Counted from the stretch's first letter, positions 25,726 through 35,612 are shown. The stretch: DNA of 64,000 nucleotides from Psychrobacillus antarcticus (GCF_029533155.1 NZ_JAIZDB010000003.1:1-64000), one strand, 5' to 3'. Notes: generated from the letters alone by a model not told the origin. Translations and numbers: made by a program.

Positions 25726-26298
25726 ATGAATAAATGGAAAATCGCATTTTTTTTATTAGTACTAATAATCGTCGGCAGCATTGGAACCTTCATTTATTGG
25801 ATAACCACTCCTGTTGAGTCTGTAAGGATCGAGGAAACTAGCACACCTCTAGAAGGCAATGTGTTGACTGTAAATGCTACAAAAGAGGATTTTGAAGCTA
25901 TTGCAAATACGTACCTGAAAAAAGCAATCGGTGGAAAACCTCTTCCACTTCAAATATCAGTAGATGATCAAGTTGTTCTAACATCGGAATTTACTGCTTT
26001 TTCTATTAATTTGCCAGTAAGAATGTTTTTTGAACCTTATGTAGAAGAGAACGGAAATATTCGATTAGAGCAATCATCTGTTCTAATTGGACCACTAAAA
26101 ATGGATCCAGAAACGATTCTAAAGCTACTAAGGGATTCAGTGGAGCTTCCTTCTTGGATGGTTGTAAACCCTGCAGAAGAGGAAGTTCTCATCCAGTTGT
26201 CCGATATTCCGATGACCTCAGGTGTTCATGTCCGAGCAAAAGAGTTGAATTTAGCAGAGGATATCATTACGCTTGAAATTGTAATACCAAAAGAATAG
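25726..26298 (+). CDS. ypmS: YpmS-like membrane-anchored protein (DUF2140)
   Basis: A 190-residue protein with one N-terminal membrane helix ([22 protein letters not shown]) and an extracytoplasmic beta-rich domain: [42 protein letters not shown] and [16 protein letters not shown]. It corresponds to YpmS next to YpmR; the function is unknown, and the constant pairing suggests a shared extracytoplasmic process. ATG 25726 is chosen because AAGGAG at 25712-25717 is 8 bases upstream; the GTG at 25717 lies inside that site. Confidence 0.88.
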   Translation: MNKWKIAFFLLVLIIVGSIGTFIYWITTPVESVRIEETSTPLEGNVLTVNATKEDFEAIANTYLKKAIGGKPLPLQISVDDQVVLTSEFTAFSINLPVRMFFEPYVEENGNIRLEQSSVLIGPLKMDPETILKLLRDSVELPSWMVVNPAEEEVLIQLSDIPMTSGVHVRAKELNLAEDIITLEIVIPKE

Positions 26299-26309
26299 GG
26301 GGCGAAACA

Positions 26310-26831
26310 ATGGAAAAAGCAACTTTTGCAGGCGGCTGTTTTTGGTGTATGGTGAAGCCTTTTGATTCGTACGATGGAATTGAAAAAGTAGTTTCTGGAT
26401 ATACGGGTGGACATGTAGTTAACCCAACATACGAACAGGTTTGTTCTAACGCAACGGGACATTATGAAGCAGTACAAATCACTTTTGACCCAGCCGTATT
26501 TTCTTATGATCGTTTATTAGAAATTTTTTGGCTCAATATAGATCCAACTGATGATAATGGTCAATTTTTTGACCGGGGTTCTTCCTATCAGACAGCCATT
26601 TTTTATCATACAGAAGAGCAAAAAGAACAAGCTATCTCGTCGAAGGATGCTTTAGATGCTTCTGGAAAATTTAATGTGAAAATTGCAGTGAAAATACTTC
26701 CTGCTGCTGAGTTTTATCCTGCAGAGGACTATCATCAAGATTATTATAAGAAAAACCCTGCACACTACAATGGATATTTCACGGGTTCAGGTCGAGCTGC
26801 ATTTGTTGACAGTATGAAGGAGGGGCTATAA
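26310..26831 (+). CDS. msrA: Peptide methionine sulfoxide reductase A
   Basis: Reduces the S epimer of methionine sulfoxide. The 173-residue protein has the catalytic motif [11 protein letters not shown] (Cys10 and Cys13), [33 protein letters not shown], and [12 protein letters not shown], all canonical for Gram-positive MsrA. It starts 11 bp after ypmS and abuts msrB with no gap, so ypmR-ypmS-msrA-msrB can form one operon. Confidence 0.96.
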   Translation: MEKATFAGGCFWCMVKPFDSYDGIEKVVSGYTGGHVVNPTYEQVCSNATGHYEAVQITFDPAVFSYDRLLEIFWLNIDPTDDNGQFFDRGSSYQTAIFYHTEEQKEQAISSKDALDASGKFNVKIAVKILPAAEFYPAEDYHQDYYKKNPAHYNGYFTGSGRAAFVDSMKEGL

Positions 26832-27245
26832 ATGAAAGAGAACTTAACAGAAATGCAATTATACGTGACACAACAAAACGGTACAGAACCACCATTTCAA
26901 GGGGAGTATGATAAGCATTTTGATGAGGGGATATACGTGGATGTAGTATCTGGGAAACCATTATTTCATTCCAAGGATAAATATGATGCAGGTTGCGGTT
27001 GGCCAAGCTTTACTCGTCCCATTGAAGAACATGAGGTGTTAGAAAAATTCGATGACACGCATGGTATGAGAAGAGTGGAAGTTCGAAGCAAAACTGCCGA
27101 CTCTCATTTAGGACATGTGTTCCCAGATGGTCCTAAGGAGGAAACAGGTCTACGGTACTGTATCAATTCCGCCGCACTCCGTTTTGTTCCAAAAGAAAAA
27201 TTAGCTGAAGAAGGCTATGAAGATTATAGCAAAATGTTTAAATAG
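26832..27245 (+). CDS. msrB: Peptide methionine-R-sulfoxide reductase B
   Basis: Reduces the R epimer of methionine sulfoxide. It has 137 residues with [40 protein letters not shown] and the catalytic [11 protein letters not shown]. The structural zinc CxxC pairs of some MsrB proteins are absent, as is usual for this B. subtilis-like clade. The ATG directly follows the msrA stop, so translation is coupled. Confidence 0.96.
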   Translation: MKENLTEMQLYVTQQNGTEPPFQGEYDKHFDEGIYVDVVSGKPLFHSKDKYDAGCGWPSFTRPIEEHEVLEKFDDTHGMRRVEVRSKTADSHLGHVFPDGPKEETGLRYCINSAALRFVPKEKLAEEGYEDYSKMFK

Positions 27246-27318
27246 ATGAGTAAGTAAAAGGGAAGTGGATAAACCTAATGGCTTCCATTACCTATCGCAA
27301 ACATTAAAATGTAAGATC

Positions 27319-27360
27319 AAACGACTTTTAAATTGCATAGCAATTTATAGTCGTTTTCTT
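27319..27360 (+). terminator. Terminator of the msrAB operon
   Basis: AAACGAC..AAATTGC / GCAATTT..GTCGTTTT hairpin followed by CTTATT. The rest of the 378-bp gap 27246-27623 is AT-rich; a partial AAAACGACTTTCG repeat at 27370 is the only other feature I see. Confidence 0.7.
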
Positions 27361-27623
27361 ATTGATATAAAACGACTTTCGTCCATTTGAAATTTGCATT
27401 TGCATTGTAGATTCTACCCTAAATTGTAAGGTTACAACAGCTGGTGTATGATTAAATTGTAATGTGCATTTTTGTGTGCCAAATGTTAGACGAACAATTA
27501 AGAAATATAATTTTTTTATTTGATTAATTTTTCCTAATATTTAATTTATAGTAAATATAGAGATTGTAAAACATTACATATTAACTATTGTGCTGTTTTA
27601 GTTCAATAAGGGGGATATCAAAA

Positions 27624-27899
27624 ATGGAAAAGAAGTATAGTAAGTACTCTATTATTCTAATTGTCGTTGGGATTTTTATTGCGTACATGATTTTTCCACC
27701 TATCAATATAACTTTTGGAAAGTGGTCTATGATAGCCATACCCATCGGTTTTGCTATCTATTTAACGGGTATCACACTTGGAATTATCGCTTTCATTAAG
27801 AAGGAAAAAGGTATTATTAAATATATTTCGTTAAGTTCTATTTCGTTAGGTGTTTTATTTGTTGTATTCCTCTCTTATATATTCAGAGGAGAAATCTAA
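27624..27899 (+). CDS. Small three-helix membrane protein, unknown
   Basis: A 91-residue protein with hydrophobic segments at about 9-25 (IILIVVGIFIAYMIF), 37-59 (AIPIGFAIYLTGITLGIIAF) and 67-86. No family recognised. I chose the ATG at 27624 because AAGGGGG lies 9 bases upstream; an extension to 27588 would include the RBS. It is an isolated gene followed by repeat sequences. Confidence 0.6.
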   Translation: MEKKYSKYSIILIVVGIFIAYMIFPPINITFGKWSMIAIPIGFAIYLTGITLGIIAFIKKEKGIIKYISLSSISLGVLFVVFLSYIFRGEI

Positions 27900-27928
27900 G
27901 TAATGTAAAATAAGCTTCATCTTAATTA

Positions 27929-28006
27929 TTCAACTAACGTAAGCATTTAGTTGAACCATTCGGGCTTTTACGGGAAGTTTGCTACTGCCCGTTAATGCAG
28001 GACAAG
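27929..28006 (+). repeat. Structured intergenic repeat, copy B (partial)
   Basis: Contains TTAGTTGAACCATTCGGGC and CTTTTACGGG..ACTGCCCGTTAATGC, matching the 3' half of copies A (3654) and C (48858). A local inverted repeat TTCAACTAA / TTAGTTGAA (27929-27955) replaces the 5' hairpin of the others. Confidence 0.65.
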
Positions 28007-28038
28007 GGACTTCAATAGTTACTAGTGCTCAGATATAG

Positions 28039-28078
28039 TTTACTTGCTCTCAACGGTGATTTACTTGCTTACTGGGAA
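28039..28078 (+). repeat. Two tandem units beginning TTTACTTGC
   Basis: Units TTTACTTGCTCTCAACGGTGA and TTTACTTGCTTACTGGGAAA lie head to tail. Similar units recur at 35237-35360. Confidence 0.5.
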
Positions 28079-28130
28079 ATTTTTCGAGAGTCTTCTGTAA
28101 AAATCCTTTCAATTGAAATATTAGAATTAA

Positions 28131-28170
28131 AAAATGGTTGGTCATGACGAAAGTCATAACCAACCATTTT
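28131..28170 (-). terminator. Terminator of the chemoreceptor gene
   Basis: AAAATGGTTGGT..TGAC pairs with GTCA..ACCAACCATTTT around a short loop; on the minus strand it is followed by TTTTTTAA. It lies 16 bp past the stop. Confidence 0.85.
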
Positions 28171-28185
28171 TATTGATAAAGGATA

Positions 28186-30048
28186 TTAAAGTTTAAATTC
28201 ATTTACCACTTTACTTAATTCATCTGCTTGGTGGGATAATTCTACAGCAGAAGCATTAATTTCTTGCATGGCAGCAGATCCTTGTTCAGCAGCAGCAGCG
28301 GAAGTTTCCGTATTAGATGCTGTATTTTCTGCAATTTGAGTAACTTCTATAAACGATGCTGCAGCGTCTTGACTAAAGTTAAGCGTTTCTTCAATTTGTT
28401 TTACCATTTTATCAATAATAAAAATCGTTTCATTTGTTTGATTCATAATTTGGTCTAGTGAAGCATTCGTTTCATTTGCTACTTCAACGCCACGAATAAC
28501 ATTTTCAACGCCCTCATGATTTTGTTTGATAATGGAAGTAACTTCAGATTGAATAGAAGTAACAATTCCTGTAACTTCTTTTGCAGCATTTTGGGATTGT
28601 TCCGCAAGTTTTCTTACCTCATCTGCAACTACTGCAAATCCTCTCCCATGTTCACCTGCACGAGCAGCTTCAATTGCAGCATTTAATGCTAATAGGTTCG
28701 TTTGTTCCGCAATAGTTGTGATTGTTTTAATAATAGAAGTAATTTCTTTTGATTTGGTTCCTAGAGATTGCACTGTTTGAGTTGTATTTGCCATTGTCTC
28801 CTCGATACTCATCATGACTTTAGACGAATGTTGAACAGATTCTCCACCTTTTTGTGCAGCCTCAATCATATGATCCGTAGCTTCTTTTACTGCCTGAGCG
28901 TCATTATTTAAATACCTTGTAGCTTCTTCTAAAGAATTCATTTTTTGTATTGCTGCTGTCATACTCTTCAATGTTTGATCACTGCCAGCAGCGATTTCAT
29001 TCGTAGAGTCAGCGATAGATTGGATGGTTAATGCAGTGTCATCTGATGAAGCCATCAATTCTTGTCCACTAGCCGAAACATTCAAAGTAAGCTCTCTAAC
29101 TCTTCTTACCAGGTCAGCTATAGATGCTATTAACACATTCGTACTATTTGCAATCTCAGAAAACTCATCCTTGGATCTAACTTTTACTCGTCTCGTTAAG
29201 TCTCCGCCAGCTTGTGCTATATCTAAAATAGAGCGATTAATAGCATTCGTGTTACGTTTGATAGAAGAGAATAAGAAAATACCGAAAGATAAAGTAAGAA
29301 TGACTGAGAAAGCGGTTAGGGCTATAAATAAAATAAGAGAAGTGTTATTTTCTTTCTTCAATAAAGCAATCTGGTTTGCATTATTCTTATTAAGAAGTTC
29401 ATTCATTGCAGTTGTATGTACATCTACATAATTCATTGCAGTTTTACCGTTTCCAGTATTGATTAACTTTTGAGCTGATTCTAGACCTTGATCATCGCGA
29501 ATTTTGATTACGCGTTCAGAGTATTGTAAATAAGTTGTGAAAAACTGGTCAATATTTTTGATTTTTTGTAATTCGTCTGGACGATTTTCATACGTTTTAT
29601 ATAGTTCTTTGATGTTTGTAATAGTTGATTCTTTATATTTTCTATAGCTTGTCATATAATCATTCTTACCGGTGATTATATAACTTTGCTCTGCATTTGC
29701 GAGTTTTGCAATTTCCGTAGAGATTTGGTTCACCATCATCTGTTCTTTAATGTCTACATTTGTAAATTTCTCTAATGCTTGTTGTGCGGAAAACATTTTG
29801 GTAGAAGTAAGGACAAGCATGGATATTAAGACTAAAATAAGAACGCTGAAAATTATAAGAACTCGACCGCGAATAGAATGAAAAAACTTGGCCTTAGTTG
29901 CATATTTTGGTTTTAGTTGTTTATCCGTCTTTCCACCTTTTTTGAATAATGAAAACTTACTATTTTTGGGGGTAGTTTCTTCATTCTTCTTAGCCTTTAT
30001 TTTAGAAATATTCATTGACTTAAATTTCTTTGTAATATTATTTCTCAA
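28186..30048 (-). CDS. Methyl-accepting chemotaxis protein with CHASE3-like sensor
   Basis: A 620-residue transmembrane receptor. It has an unusually long basic cytoplasmic N terminus (about 1-60, many Lys), TM1 about 63-85, an extracytoplasmic four-helix CHASE3-like domain (about 86-235, with [17 protein letters not shown]), TM2 about 238-260, HAMP about 262-315, and a signalling domain with the conserved tip [19 protein letters not shown], then [12 protein letters not shown]. No CheR-docking pentapeptide is present at the C terminus (NEFKL). I chose TTG 30048, 9 bases after GAGAGGA. The ligand is unknown. It is monocistronic. Confidence 0.9.
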   Translation of the reverse strand: MRNNITKKFKSMNISKIKAKKNEETTPKNSKFSLFKKGGKTDKQLKPKYATKAKFFHSIRGRVLIIFSVLILVLISMLVLTSTKMFSAQQALEKFTNVDIKEQMMVNQISTEIAKLANAEQSYIITGKNDYMTSYRKYKESTITNIKELYKTYENRPDELQKIKNIDQFFTTYLQYSERVIKIRDDQGLESAQKLINTGNGKTAMNYVDVHTTAMNELLNKNNANQIALLKKENNTSLILFIALTAFSVILTLSFGIFLFSSIKRNTNAINRSILDIAQAGGDLTRRVKVRSKDEFSEIANSTNVLIASIADLVRRVRELTLNVSASGQELMASSDDTALTIQSIADSTNEIAAGSDQTLKSMTAAIQKMNSLEEATRYLNNDAQAVKEATDHMIEAAQKGGESVQHSSKVMMSIEETMANTTQTVQSLGTKSKEITSIIKTITTIAEQTNLLALNAAIEAARAGEHGRGFAVVADEVRKLAEQSQNAAKEVTGIVTSIQSEVTSIIKQNHEGVENVIRGVEVANETNASLDQIMNQTNETIFIIDKMVKQIEETLNFSQDAAASFIEVTQIAENTASNTETSAAAAEQGSAAMQEINASAVELSHQADELSKVVNEFKL

Positions 30049-30168
30049 TGGTATCAATCCTCTCAATCTGTCAAACTTGTATTATTTTTAATTTTACTTG
30101 TTTTAGGTTGAATTATCTACACTTTTTTGAATATTATAAGTCTTCAGGACCAAAGGAGGAATAATCTT

Positions 30169-30390
30169 ATGCGACAATCGTTTTATTTATTTGCATTAAA
30201 ATTTCGCAGGGGTCAAAAGGAAGATGAAAAGGCAATATTTGCTAATAGCATGTTTGACCATCATGATTTTCCAAAAGCAGAAACCTCTTTTAATAAGATT
30301 TCGTTATATATTGAAGAGCTTGCAGATCCGAATATGCCTGCAACAATCTTTGATGAAATTTGGGAGTATTATCTGGAAGATTCAAAGTAG
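30169..30390 (+). CDS. yozE: YozE family protein (UPF0346)
   Basis: A 73-residue protein with the YozE SAM-like fold pattern: SFYLFALKFRRG, FANSMFDHHDFPK, and YIEELADPNMPATIFDEIWEYY. This is a small helical domain of unknown function conserved across Bacilli. ATG 30169 follows AAAGGAGGAA; an upstream in-frame ATG at 30127 places the RBS inside the gene. deoD is 71 bp downstream. Confidence 0.9.
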   Translation: MRQSFYLFALKFRRGQKEDEKAIFANSMFDHHDFPKAETSFNKISLYIEELADPNMPATIFDEIWEYYLEDSK

Positions 30391-30461
30391 CAAGTTCATT
30401 GCAATTGAAGGAAAAAAACGGTATCATTAAGCCGAAACGTATTAGAAATGAGGTTATTTAA

Positions 30462-31166
30462 ATGAGTATTCATATTAGTGCTAAAAAAGGTGAAATTGCA
30501 GACACAATTCTACTTCCTGGAGATCCATTACGTGCAAAGTATATTGCCGAAACATTCTTAGAGGATGTTGTTCAATATAACGAGGTTCGTAATATGTTTG
30601 GATATACGGGAACTTATAAAGGAAAACGTATTTCTGTACAAGGTACAGGAATGGGAGTGCCTTCTATATCAATTTATGTGACTGAATTGATGAGTGAGTT
30701 TGATGTACAAAAGTTAATCCGAGTTGGAACATGTGGAGCAATCCAAAAAGATGTGAAAGTTCGTGATGTAATTCTTGCGCAAAGTGCATCTTCAGATTCA
30801 TCTATGAACAAAGTTTTATTAGATGATATAAGTTTCGCACCAACTGCTGACTTTGACTTGTTATACAAAGCGTATAATGCAGGTAAAGAAGCTGGGTTGA
30901 ATTTAAAAGTTGGTAATGTATTTACAGCTGATTTATTCTACAATGATAACGCTCAAAATGAAAAGTGGGCTGAATACGGAGTTCTAGCAGTAGAGATGGA
31001 ATCTGCAGCATTATATACACTTGCTGCTAAATTCGGACGTCAAGCATTGTCTGTCTTAACAGTTAGTGACCATATTATCACAGGGGAAGCTACTACCTCG
31101 GAAGAACGTCAAACAACGTTCAACGATATGATAGTTGTAGCACTAGAAGCAGCAATTCAAGACTAA
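30462..31166 (+). CDS. deoD: Purine-nucleoside phosphorylase, DeoD type
   Basis: A 234-residue hexameric-type phosphorylase that cleaves purine (deoxy)nucleosides with phosphate for base salvage. Landmarks are [17 protein letters not shown] (phosphate site), [54 protein letters not shown] (ribose-binding MES) and VSDHIITGE (catalytic Asp). Its neighbours yozE and ctpA are also close to deoD in B. subtilis. Confidence 0.96.
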   Translation: MSIHISAKKGEIADTILLPGDPLRAKYIAETFLEDVVQYNEVRNMFGYTGTYKGKRISVQGTGMGVPSISIYVTELMSEFDVQKLIRVGTCGAIQKDVKVRDVILAQSASSDSSMNKVLLDDISFAPTADFDLLYKAYNAGKEAGLNLKVGNVFTADLFYNDNAQNEKWAEYGVLAVEMESAALYTLAAKFGRQALSVLTVSDHIITGEATTSEERQTTFNDMIVVALEAAIQD

Positions 31167-31184
31167 TACTTATTTTGGGCTTTG

Positions 31185-31219
31185 AAATAGACTGTCATGT
31201 ATATGACAGTCTATTTTTT
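31185..31219 (+). terminator. Terminator after deoD
   Basis: AAATAGACTGTCAT / ATGACAGTCTATTT, 14-bp perfect stem with a GTAT loop, followed by TTTT. Confidence 0.9.
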
Positions 31220-31296
31220 AAAATAATGCGATGACTTAAAGTATTGAATACTACATATAATATGAAGGAAAGTTTTACTGAAAAGGGTGAAAGAAT

Positions 31297-32779
31297 TTGG
31301 ACGAACAAAAACAAAATAATGAAGAAGAGATAACAGAAGTAAAACCCGCATCAAAATATATAAAAATAAAACCTTTTGTTTTCCTACTAAGTACTTTTGC
31401 CCTAGTCGTGGCAACTGCAGCAGTTACCATGATTGCATTAACTTGGGGTGACGAAAAAGCTGTTAACGGAAACACAGTTAGTCAGGTAGAGCCGTCCAGA
31501 GTTTTCTAAATTGTATTTGGCATATGATAAATTAGAGGAAGAATACTATAAAGAGGTCAATGAAGAGGCAGTCATTAATGGGGCTATTAACGGGATGATT
31601 GATGCTTTAGAAGATCCATATTCTGACTATATGGACCAAGATGAGGCATCACAATTCAATGAAAATATTTCTTCTAGCTTTCAAGGTATAGGTGCAGAGA
31701 TTCAAGAAAGAGATGGTGTTATAAACATTGTTTCTCCTATCAAAAACTCACCTGCTGAAAAAGCTGGATTGATGCCCAATGACCAAATCATAGCAGTAGA
31801 TGGAAAAGATATTAAAGGATATAGTGCTTCTGAAGCAGTATTACTTATTCGAGGTAGTAAAGGGACAGAAGTAACTTTGTCTATACAACGAGGTACGAAT
31901 GCTTTAATGGAAGTAACAATTGTACGTGACGATATTCCGATTGAAACAGTTTATGCAGAAATGTTAGATGATCAAGTAGCTCATATTATTATATCCAGTT
32001 TTTCTACAAACACATACGATGAACTGCTAACTGCAATAGATGCAATGGAGAAAGCGGGCATGAAAGCATTAGTACTTGATGTTCGCCAAAATCCTGGTGG
32101 CCTTCTATCTTCTGCAATCGATATTTCTAATCTCTTTGTTAAAGCAGGGGAAAACATTCTACAAATTGAAATTCAGGATAACAAAGAGGTAACTGTTGCT
32201 ACGCCTGGAACTCGCGTCGATGTACCTGTTACGGTAATCATTGATGAGGGTAGTGCATCAGCATCAGAAATTCTAGCTGGCGCTTTAAGTGAATCGGCTA
32301 ATGTTCCATTAGTAGGTACAAATTCTTTTGGTAAAGGGACTGTCCAAACAGTGAATGACTTACCAGATGGTTCAAACATTAAAATCACAACTGCCAAATG
32401 GTTAACGCCAAATGGAAATTGGATTCATGATAAAGGAATTCTACCAGACCATGTAGTGGAATATCCAGCATATTCGATGTTACCACCTTTGGATACTACT
32501 GTAACTTTAAAAATAAACCAATCATCTGAAGCAGTTCAAACTGCAGAAGAAATGCTGCAAGCGGTAGGATATGATGTAGGTGTAGTAGATGGTAACTTTG
32601 ATGATCAGATGAATGCTGCTGTGAAGAAGTTCCAATCAGACAATAAACTTGCTGTATCTGGAGATATTGATGGAGAAACGTCCTATCAATTGATGGATAA
32701 ACTAAGAGCGAAAATCTTAGAAGAGGATCCACAGTTATTAAAAGCGCAAAAAGTAGTAACGGATTTGTTAAACAAATAA
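31297..32779 (+). pseudogene. ctpA: S41 family C-terminal processing peptidase (CtpA-like), frame-broken
   Basis: TTG 31297 opens a 70-codon segment with one membrane helix (FVFLLSTFALVVATAAVTMI) that stops at 31507-31509. The rest of the protein continues in the +1 frame: cap region, PDZ (about 75-150, IGAEIQERDGVINIVSPI), S41 core with the catalytic Ser in DEGSASASEIL and Lys in SFGKGTVQT, then a C-terminal peptidoglycan-binding domain (NFDDQMNAAVKKFQSDN). Joining at CCAGAGTTTTCTAAA gives PEFSKLYLAYDKLEEEYY, the family-like junction. One extra or two missing bases near 31495 explain it. The second part alone has a TTG at 31511 but no RBS and no membrane anchor. Confidence 0.8.
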
Positions 32780-32782
32780 ATA

Positions 32783-32820
32783 GTTGAAGGAGAGCTGGCC
32801 TTTTGGTCAGCTTTTTCAAC
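32783..32820 (+). terminator. Terminator after ctpA
   Basis: AGCTGGCC / GGTCAGCT stem (one G-U) with a TTTT loop, followed by TTTTTC; outer GTTGAA / TTCAAC also pair. Confidence 0.8.
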
Positions 32821-32842
32821 GATATAAAGGGAGTTAAACTAT

Positions 32843-33748
32843 ATGATAGATGTCTATCTACTAAGTGGATTTTTAGGAAGCGGAAAAACGTCTTTATTAT
32901 CTCATTTAATTGGACAATTGAAAGCAGAAGGGCTAAAGCCAGCTGTAATCATGAATGAATTAGGGAAATTACCTTTTGATAGTAGATCAGTGGATGATGA
33001 TGTTCCGATAAAAGAAATGCTGGAAGGGTGTATTTGCTGTACTGGTGCTGAAAAAATGGAAGCACAGCTACAAATGTTACTAGAAGGAGAAGAGTTTGAT
33101 ATACTATTAATCGAAACAACAGGTGCCGCTCATCCTGTTGAAGCAATGGATGCAGTTTTATCTCCTTACTTTGCTAGTAGATTAAATATGAAGGGTATTA
33201 TTACAGTGGCAGATTGCAAAAGATGGATCGATAGAGACAAAATGTCCCCTCAGACACGTATGTTATTTATGGAGCAAATTAAACATGCGCATTTAATAGT
33301 AGCAAATAAGGTAGATCTTCTGTCTGATGATGAAGTAGCAACGGTAACGATGCAAATTCAAGGATTAAATAGTCACGCTCCTATTATCCAGACGTCAAAT
33401 GCTAAATTGCCGTTAAAAATGATAACCAACTTAGAAGCTACTTATTATGGTCAAGAGGTCAAACAAGCGGCCTTAGGAAAACAACTTTCATTATCTTCCC
33501 GTTTACACACTTTTTCAGAGCCAGTTGATAAGGAAGAGTTTGAACAATGGGTTAAAGAACTACCAGATACTATTTATCGTATGAAGGGCTATGTCCCGTT
33601 AAAAGGATCTAAAAATCCTTTTCTGTTTCAATATGCATACGGGATGGTTCAGTGGCTTCCGGAATACATTAAAATGCAGCCTCAGATTGTTATTATTGGA
33701 GAACGAGTGGAATCCATCACTGTGATAGGTAATAATCCAGTTGATTAA
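32843..33748 (+). CDS. CobW/YjiA-type GTPase, putative metallochaperone
   Basis: A 301-residue G3E GTPase. Walker A is GFLGSGKTS, Walker B/switch LIETTGAAHP, guanine specificity NKVD, and the metal-binding CxCC motif is GCICC (about 66-69). The C-terminal part resembles the CobW C domain (RMKGYVPLKG). This family inserts zinc or other metals into client proteins. No Zur box or zinc gene is visible nearby, so the metal is not indicated. The product of the next gene overlaps by 8 bp. Confidence 0.88.
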   Translation: MIDVYLLSGFLGSGKTSLLSHLIGQLKAEGLKPAVIMNELGKLPFDSRSVDDDVPIKEMLEGCICCTGAEKMEAQLQMLLEGEEFDILLIETTGAAHPVEAMDAVLSPYFASRLNMKGIITVADCKRWIDRDKMSPQTRMLFMEQIKHAHLIVANKVDLLSDDEVATVTMQIQGLNSHAPIIQTSNAKLPLKMITNLEATYYGQEVKQAALGKQLSLSSRLHTFSEPVDKEEFEQWVKELPDTIYRMKGYVPLKGSKNPFLFQYAYGMVQWLPEYIKMQPQIVIIGERVESITVIGNNPVD

Positions 33749-34001
33749 AGCGTTCCAATTACTTTATCAAAACCGTCAGTCAGTTAGTAATATTCAAGCC
33801 GAAGAAGAGATCAGAGCTTTCATTCATTCGGAGTTATTAGATGAATTTACTCACCCAAGAGCGAGGTTAGGGATTGAAAAAAAATATAGTTTAGCCATGT
33901 ATCGTATTAAAAATAGTAAGTTATCTGACCAACAGCAGAAATTGATGATTGAGCTATATAAGGAAGAATATAAAAAACTGTCAACCGGTTATAAAAGCTA
34001 A
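33741..34001 (+). CDS. Hypothetical protein overlapping the CobW-type gene
   Basis: An 86-residue, helix-rich charged protein starting at TTG 33741, inside the end of the GTPase gene. Segments: IQAEEEIRAFIHSELLDEF, then HPRARLGIEKKYSLAMYRI and QQKLMIELYKEEYKKL. There is no membrane segment or known motif. The overlap suggests translational coupling to the GTPase; the RBS (AGGT) is weak. Family unknown to me. Confidence 0.6.
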   Translation: MIKAFQLLYQNRQSVSNIQAEEEIRAFIHSELLDEFTHPRARLGIEKKYSLAMYRIKNSKLSDQQQKLMIELYKEEYKKLSTGYKS

Positions 34002-34160
34002 TATTTTAGTAAAGTGGTTAAGTTATCCAAAAATCTTTACTAGATTTGTAGATTTAAAAGAAAAGAAAATGTAATTGGTTTTGTTGGAGGATTTTATGTA
34101 AAAATTTCATTCTATTTTGTGTTTACAATAGGGGAGCACAAAAGAAGGAGGAAATGAAAC

Positions 34161-35039
34161 ATGAATAAAAAACATACGATTATGGCTGGAATTTTAGCTA
34201 GTGGATTATTAATCTCTGCAAATACAGCTAGCGCATCTATGAATACTGAGTTTTCACCAACTACTTCCGAGGCAAAAACATCCGTCTCATACAAATGGGA
34301 AGCTCCAAATAGCTTTAACTATAATGTGAAATGGGATTCCAACATGCAAGTAACATTTGCAAAGCTTCTAAATCTTACAGATGTATCTAAGATTATAAAC
34401 CAAGTAGAGAAAAAACCAGTAGTTATAGATAAAGATGAAAAAACTCCACTTCCTGTAGTTGAGAAACCAGCGGAACCAGTACAAAAACCAGAAGTGGTAA
34501 CTCCGGCTAAACCAGTAGAAGAAAAACCAGAAGTGGTAACTCCGGCTAAGCCAGTTGAAGAAAAACCAGCAGTAAAAGAGCCAGTAGCACCAGTTCAAGA
34601 ACCAGTAGTTCAAGAACCAGTAGTACAAAAGCCAGCACCTGAAGTGAAAGAAGAGGTTAAAGTTACTTCTGAAATTCAACAGGTTGTGAACTTAACAAAT
34701 CAAGAACGTGCAAAGGCTGGATTGCAAGCACTTCAAATTGATACAAAACTTACTCAGTCAGCTCAAGCAAAATCTCAAGATATGAAAAATAAAAACTATT
34801 TTTCTCATACAAGCCCAACTTACGGATCACCATTTGATCAAATGAAGTCAATGGGAATTACGTATAAATCTGCTGCAGAAAACATTGCAATGGGTCAACG
34901 TACCCCTGCGGAAGTTGTAGAAGGATGGATGAATTCCCCAGGTCATAAAGCTAACATTATGAATGCTTCATTTACACATATCGGTGTAGGATTATCTGAT
35001 AGTGGATATTATTGGACACAACAATTCATTGGTAAATAA
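34161..35039 (+). CDS. Secreted CAP/SCP (YkwD-like) domain protein with Pro-rich linker
   Basis: A 292-residue exported protein. The signal peptide is about 1-25 (IMAGILASGLLISANTASA, AxA-type cleavage). A low-complexity Pro/Val/Lys/Glu linker (about 90-170) carries tandem 13-residue units. The C-terminal CAP domain (about 175-292) has VVNLTNQERAKAGL, YFSHTSPTYGSPFDQM, AAENIAMGQ and NSPGHKANIMNASFTHIGVG, the conserved His/Glu set of the bacterial CAP superfamily. The role of these proteins, found on spores and cell walls, is mostly unknown. GAAGGAGG precedes ATG 34161; a strong terminator follows. Confidence 0.9.
   Translation: MNKKHTIMAGILASGLLISANTASASMNTEFSPTTSEAKTSVSYKWEAPNSFNYNVKWDSNMQVTFAKLLNLTDVSKIINQVEKKPVVIDKDEKTPLPVVEKPAEPVQKPEVVTPAKPVEEKPEVVTPAKPVEEKPAVKEPVAPVQEPVVQEPVVQKPAPEVKEEVKVTSEIQQVVNLTNQERAKAGLQALQIDTKLTQSAQAKSQDMKNKNYFSHTSPTYGSPFDQMKSMGITYKSAAENIAMGQRTPAEVVEGWMNSPGHKANIMNASFTHIGVGLSDSGYYWTQQFIGK
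34485..34562 (+). repeat. In-gene 39-bp tandem repeat (two units)
   Basis: Two nearly identical 39-bp units encode KPEVVTPAKPVEE twice in the linker of the CAP protein. Such units readily expand or contract between strains. Confidence 0.75.
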
Positions 35040-35048
35040 TTAATACAC

Positions 35049-35077
35049 AAAAAGCGACGCATTTGCGTCGCTTTTTT
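35049..35077 (+). terminator. Terminator after the CAP protein gene
   Basis: AAAAAGCGACGC / GCGTCGCTTTTT with a 4-base loop, perfect, plus T tract. Confidence 0.92.
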
Positions 35078-35095
35078 GAATTTATATGAATTTAC

Positions 35096-35200
35096 CAGCG
35101 GCAACCTAGGATGTGCGTCTTGTAAGCTGTAGGAGCGTAGTTATTGAGCGATAGCGACGACAAACACATCCAGGAACGATTCTGAGCAAGCTCGTGTAGA
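35096..35200 (+). repeat. Intergenic repeat family 2, copy 1
   Basis: Shares AGCGG..CCTAGGATG.GCG.CTT..AAGCTG.AGGAGCG, then ATAGCGAC and a closing CGTGTAGAA with 35436-35558. It is GC-richer than its surroundings and non-coding; short ORFs crossing it lack ribosome sites. Confidence 0.6.
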
Positions 35201-35236
35201 ATGATCTTAATAGATCTGTTTCTTCTTAGTAGACGG

Positions 35237-35360
35237 CTACTTGCGTTTGATTGGCGAATACTATCGTTCATGCTTCGATTACTTGCGCTGCTCAACAGGT
35301 TACTGGCGGTTACTGTTCATTTACCCGCGCTTAGAGATGATATACTTGCGAAACGGAAAA
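35237..35360 (+). repeat. Imperfect tandem repeat of (T)TACTTGCG units
   Basis: About six degenerate units of 18-24 bp, each beginning with a form of TTACTTGCGC (e.g. CTACTTGCGTTTG, TTACTTGCGCTGC, TTACTGGCGG, TTTACCCGCGC, TACTTGCGAAAC). The same motif appears at 28039-28078. Confidence 0.5.
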
Positions 35361-35435
35361 AATATACATTATCAGCGGGCGTCTTGTATACAGATAATGC
35401 AATAATACGTCATTTTAGAAAGTGAATTCTAATTT

Positions 35436-35558
35436 GCTAGCGGTTCCTAGGATGAGCGCCTTCAAAGCTGCAGGAGCGCGAAGAATGAGACGTCAAAAGG
35501 GATAGCGACCATCCTTGAAGGCTCATGCGTAGCTTGTGGCTGCGCATATCCGTGTAGA
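35436..35558 (+). repeat. Intergenic repeat family 2, copy 2
   Basis: Second copy of the family at 35096. Here GAGCGCCTTCAA pairs with TTGAAGGCTC across the element, so a single long stem encloses AAGCTGCAGGAGCG. The two copies bracket the tandem TTACTTGCG block, between the CAP protein and MATE genes. Confidence 0.6.
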
Positions 35559-35612
35559 AAACACTCTTTTTATCTCCTTCTGCAGTAAGGAGTTTTATTA
35601 TCAAATATAATA

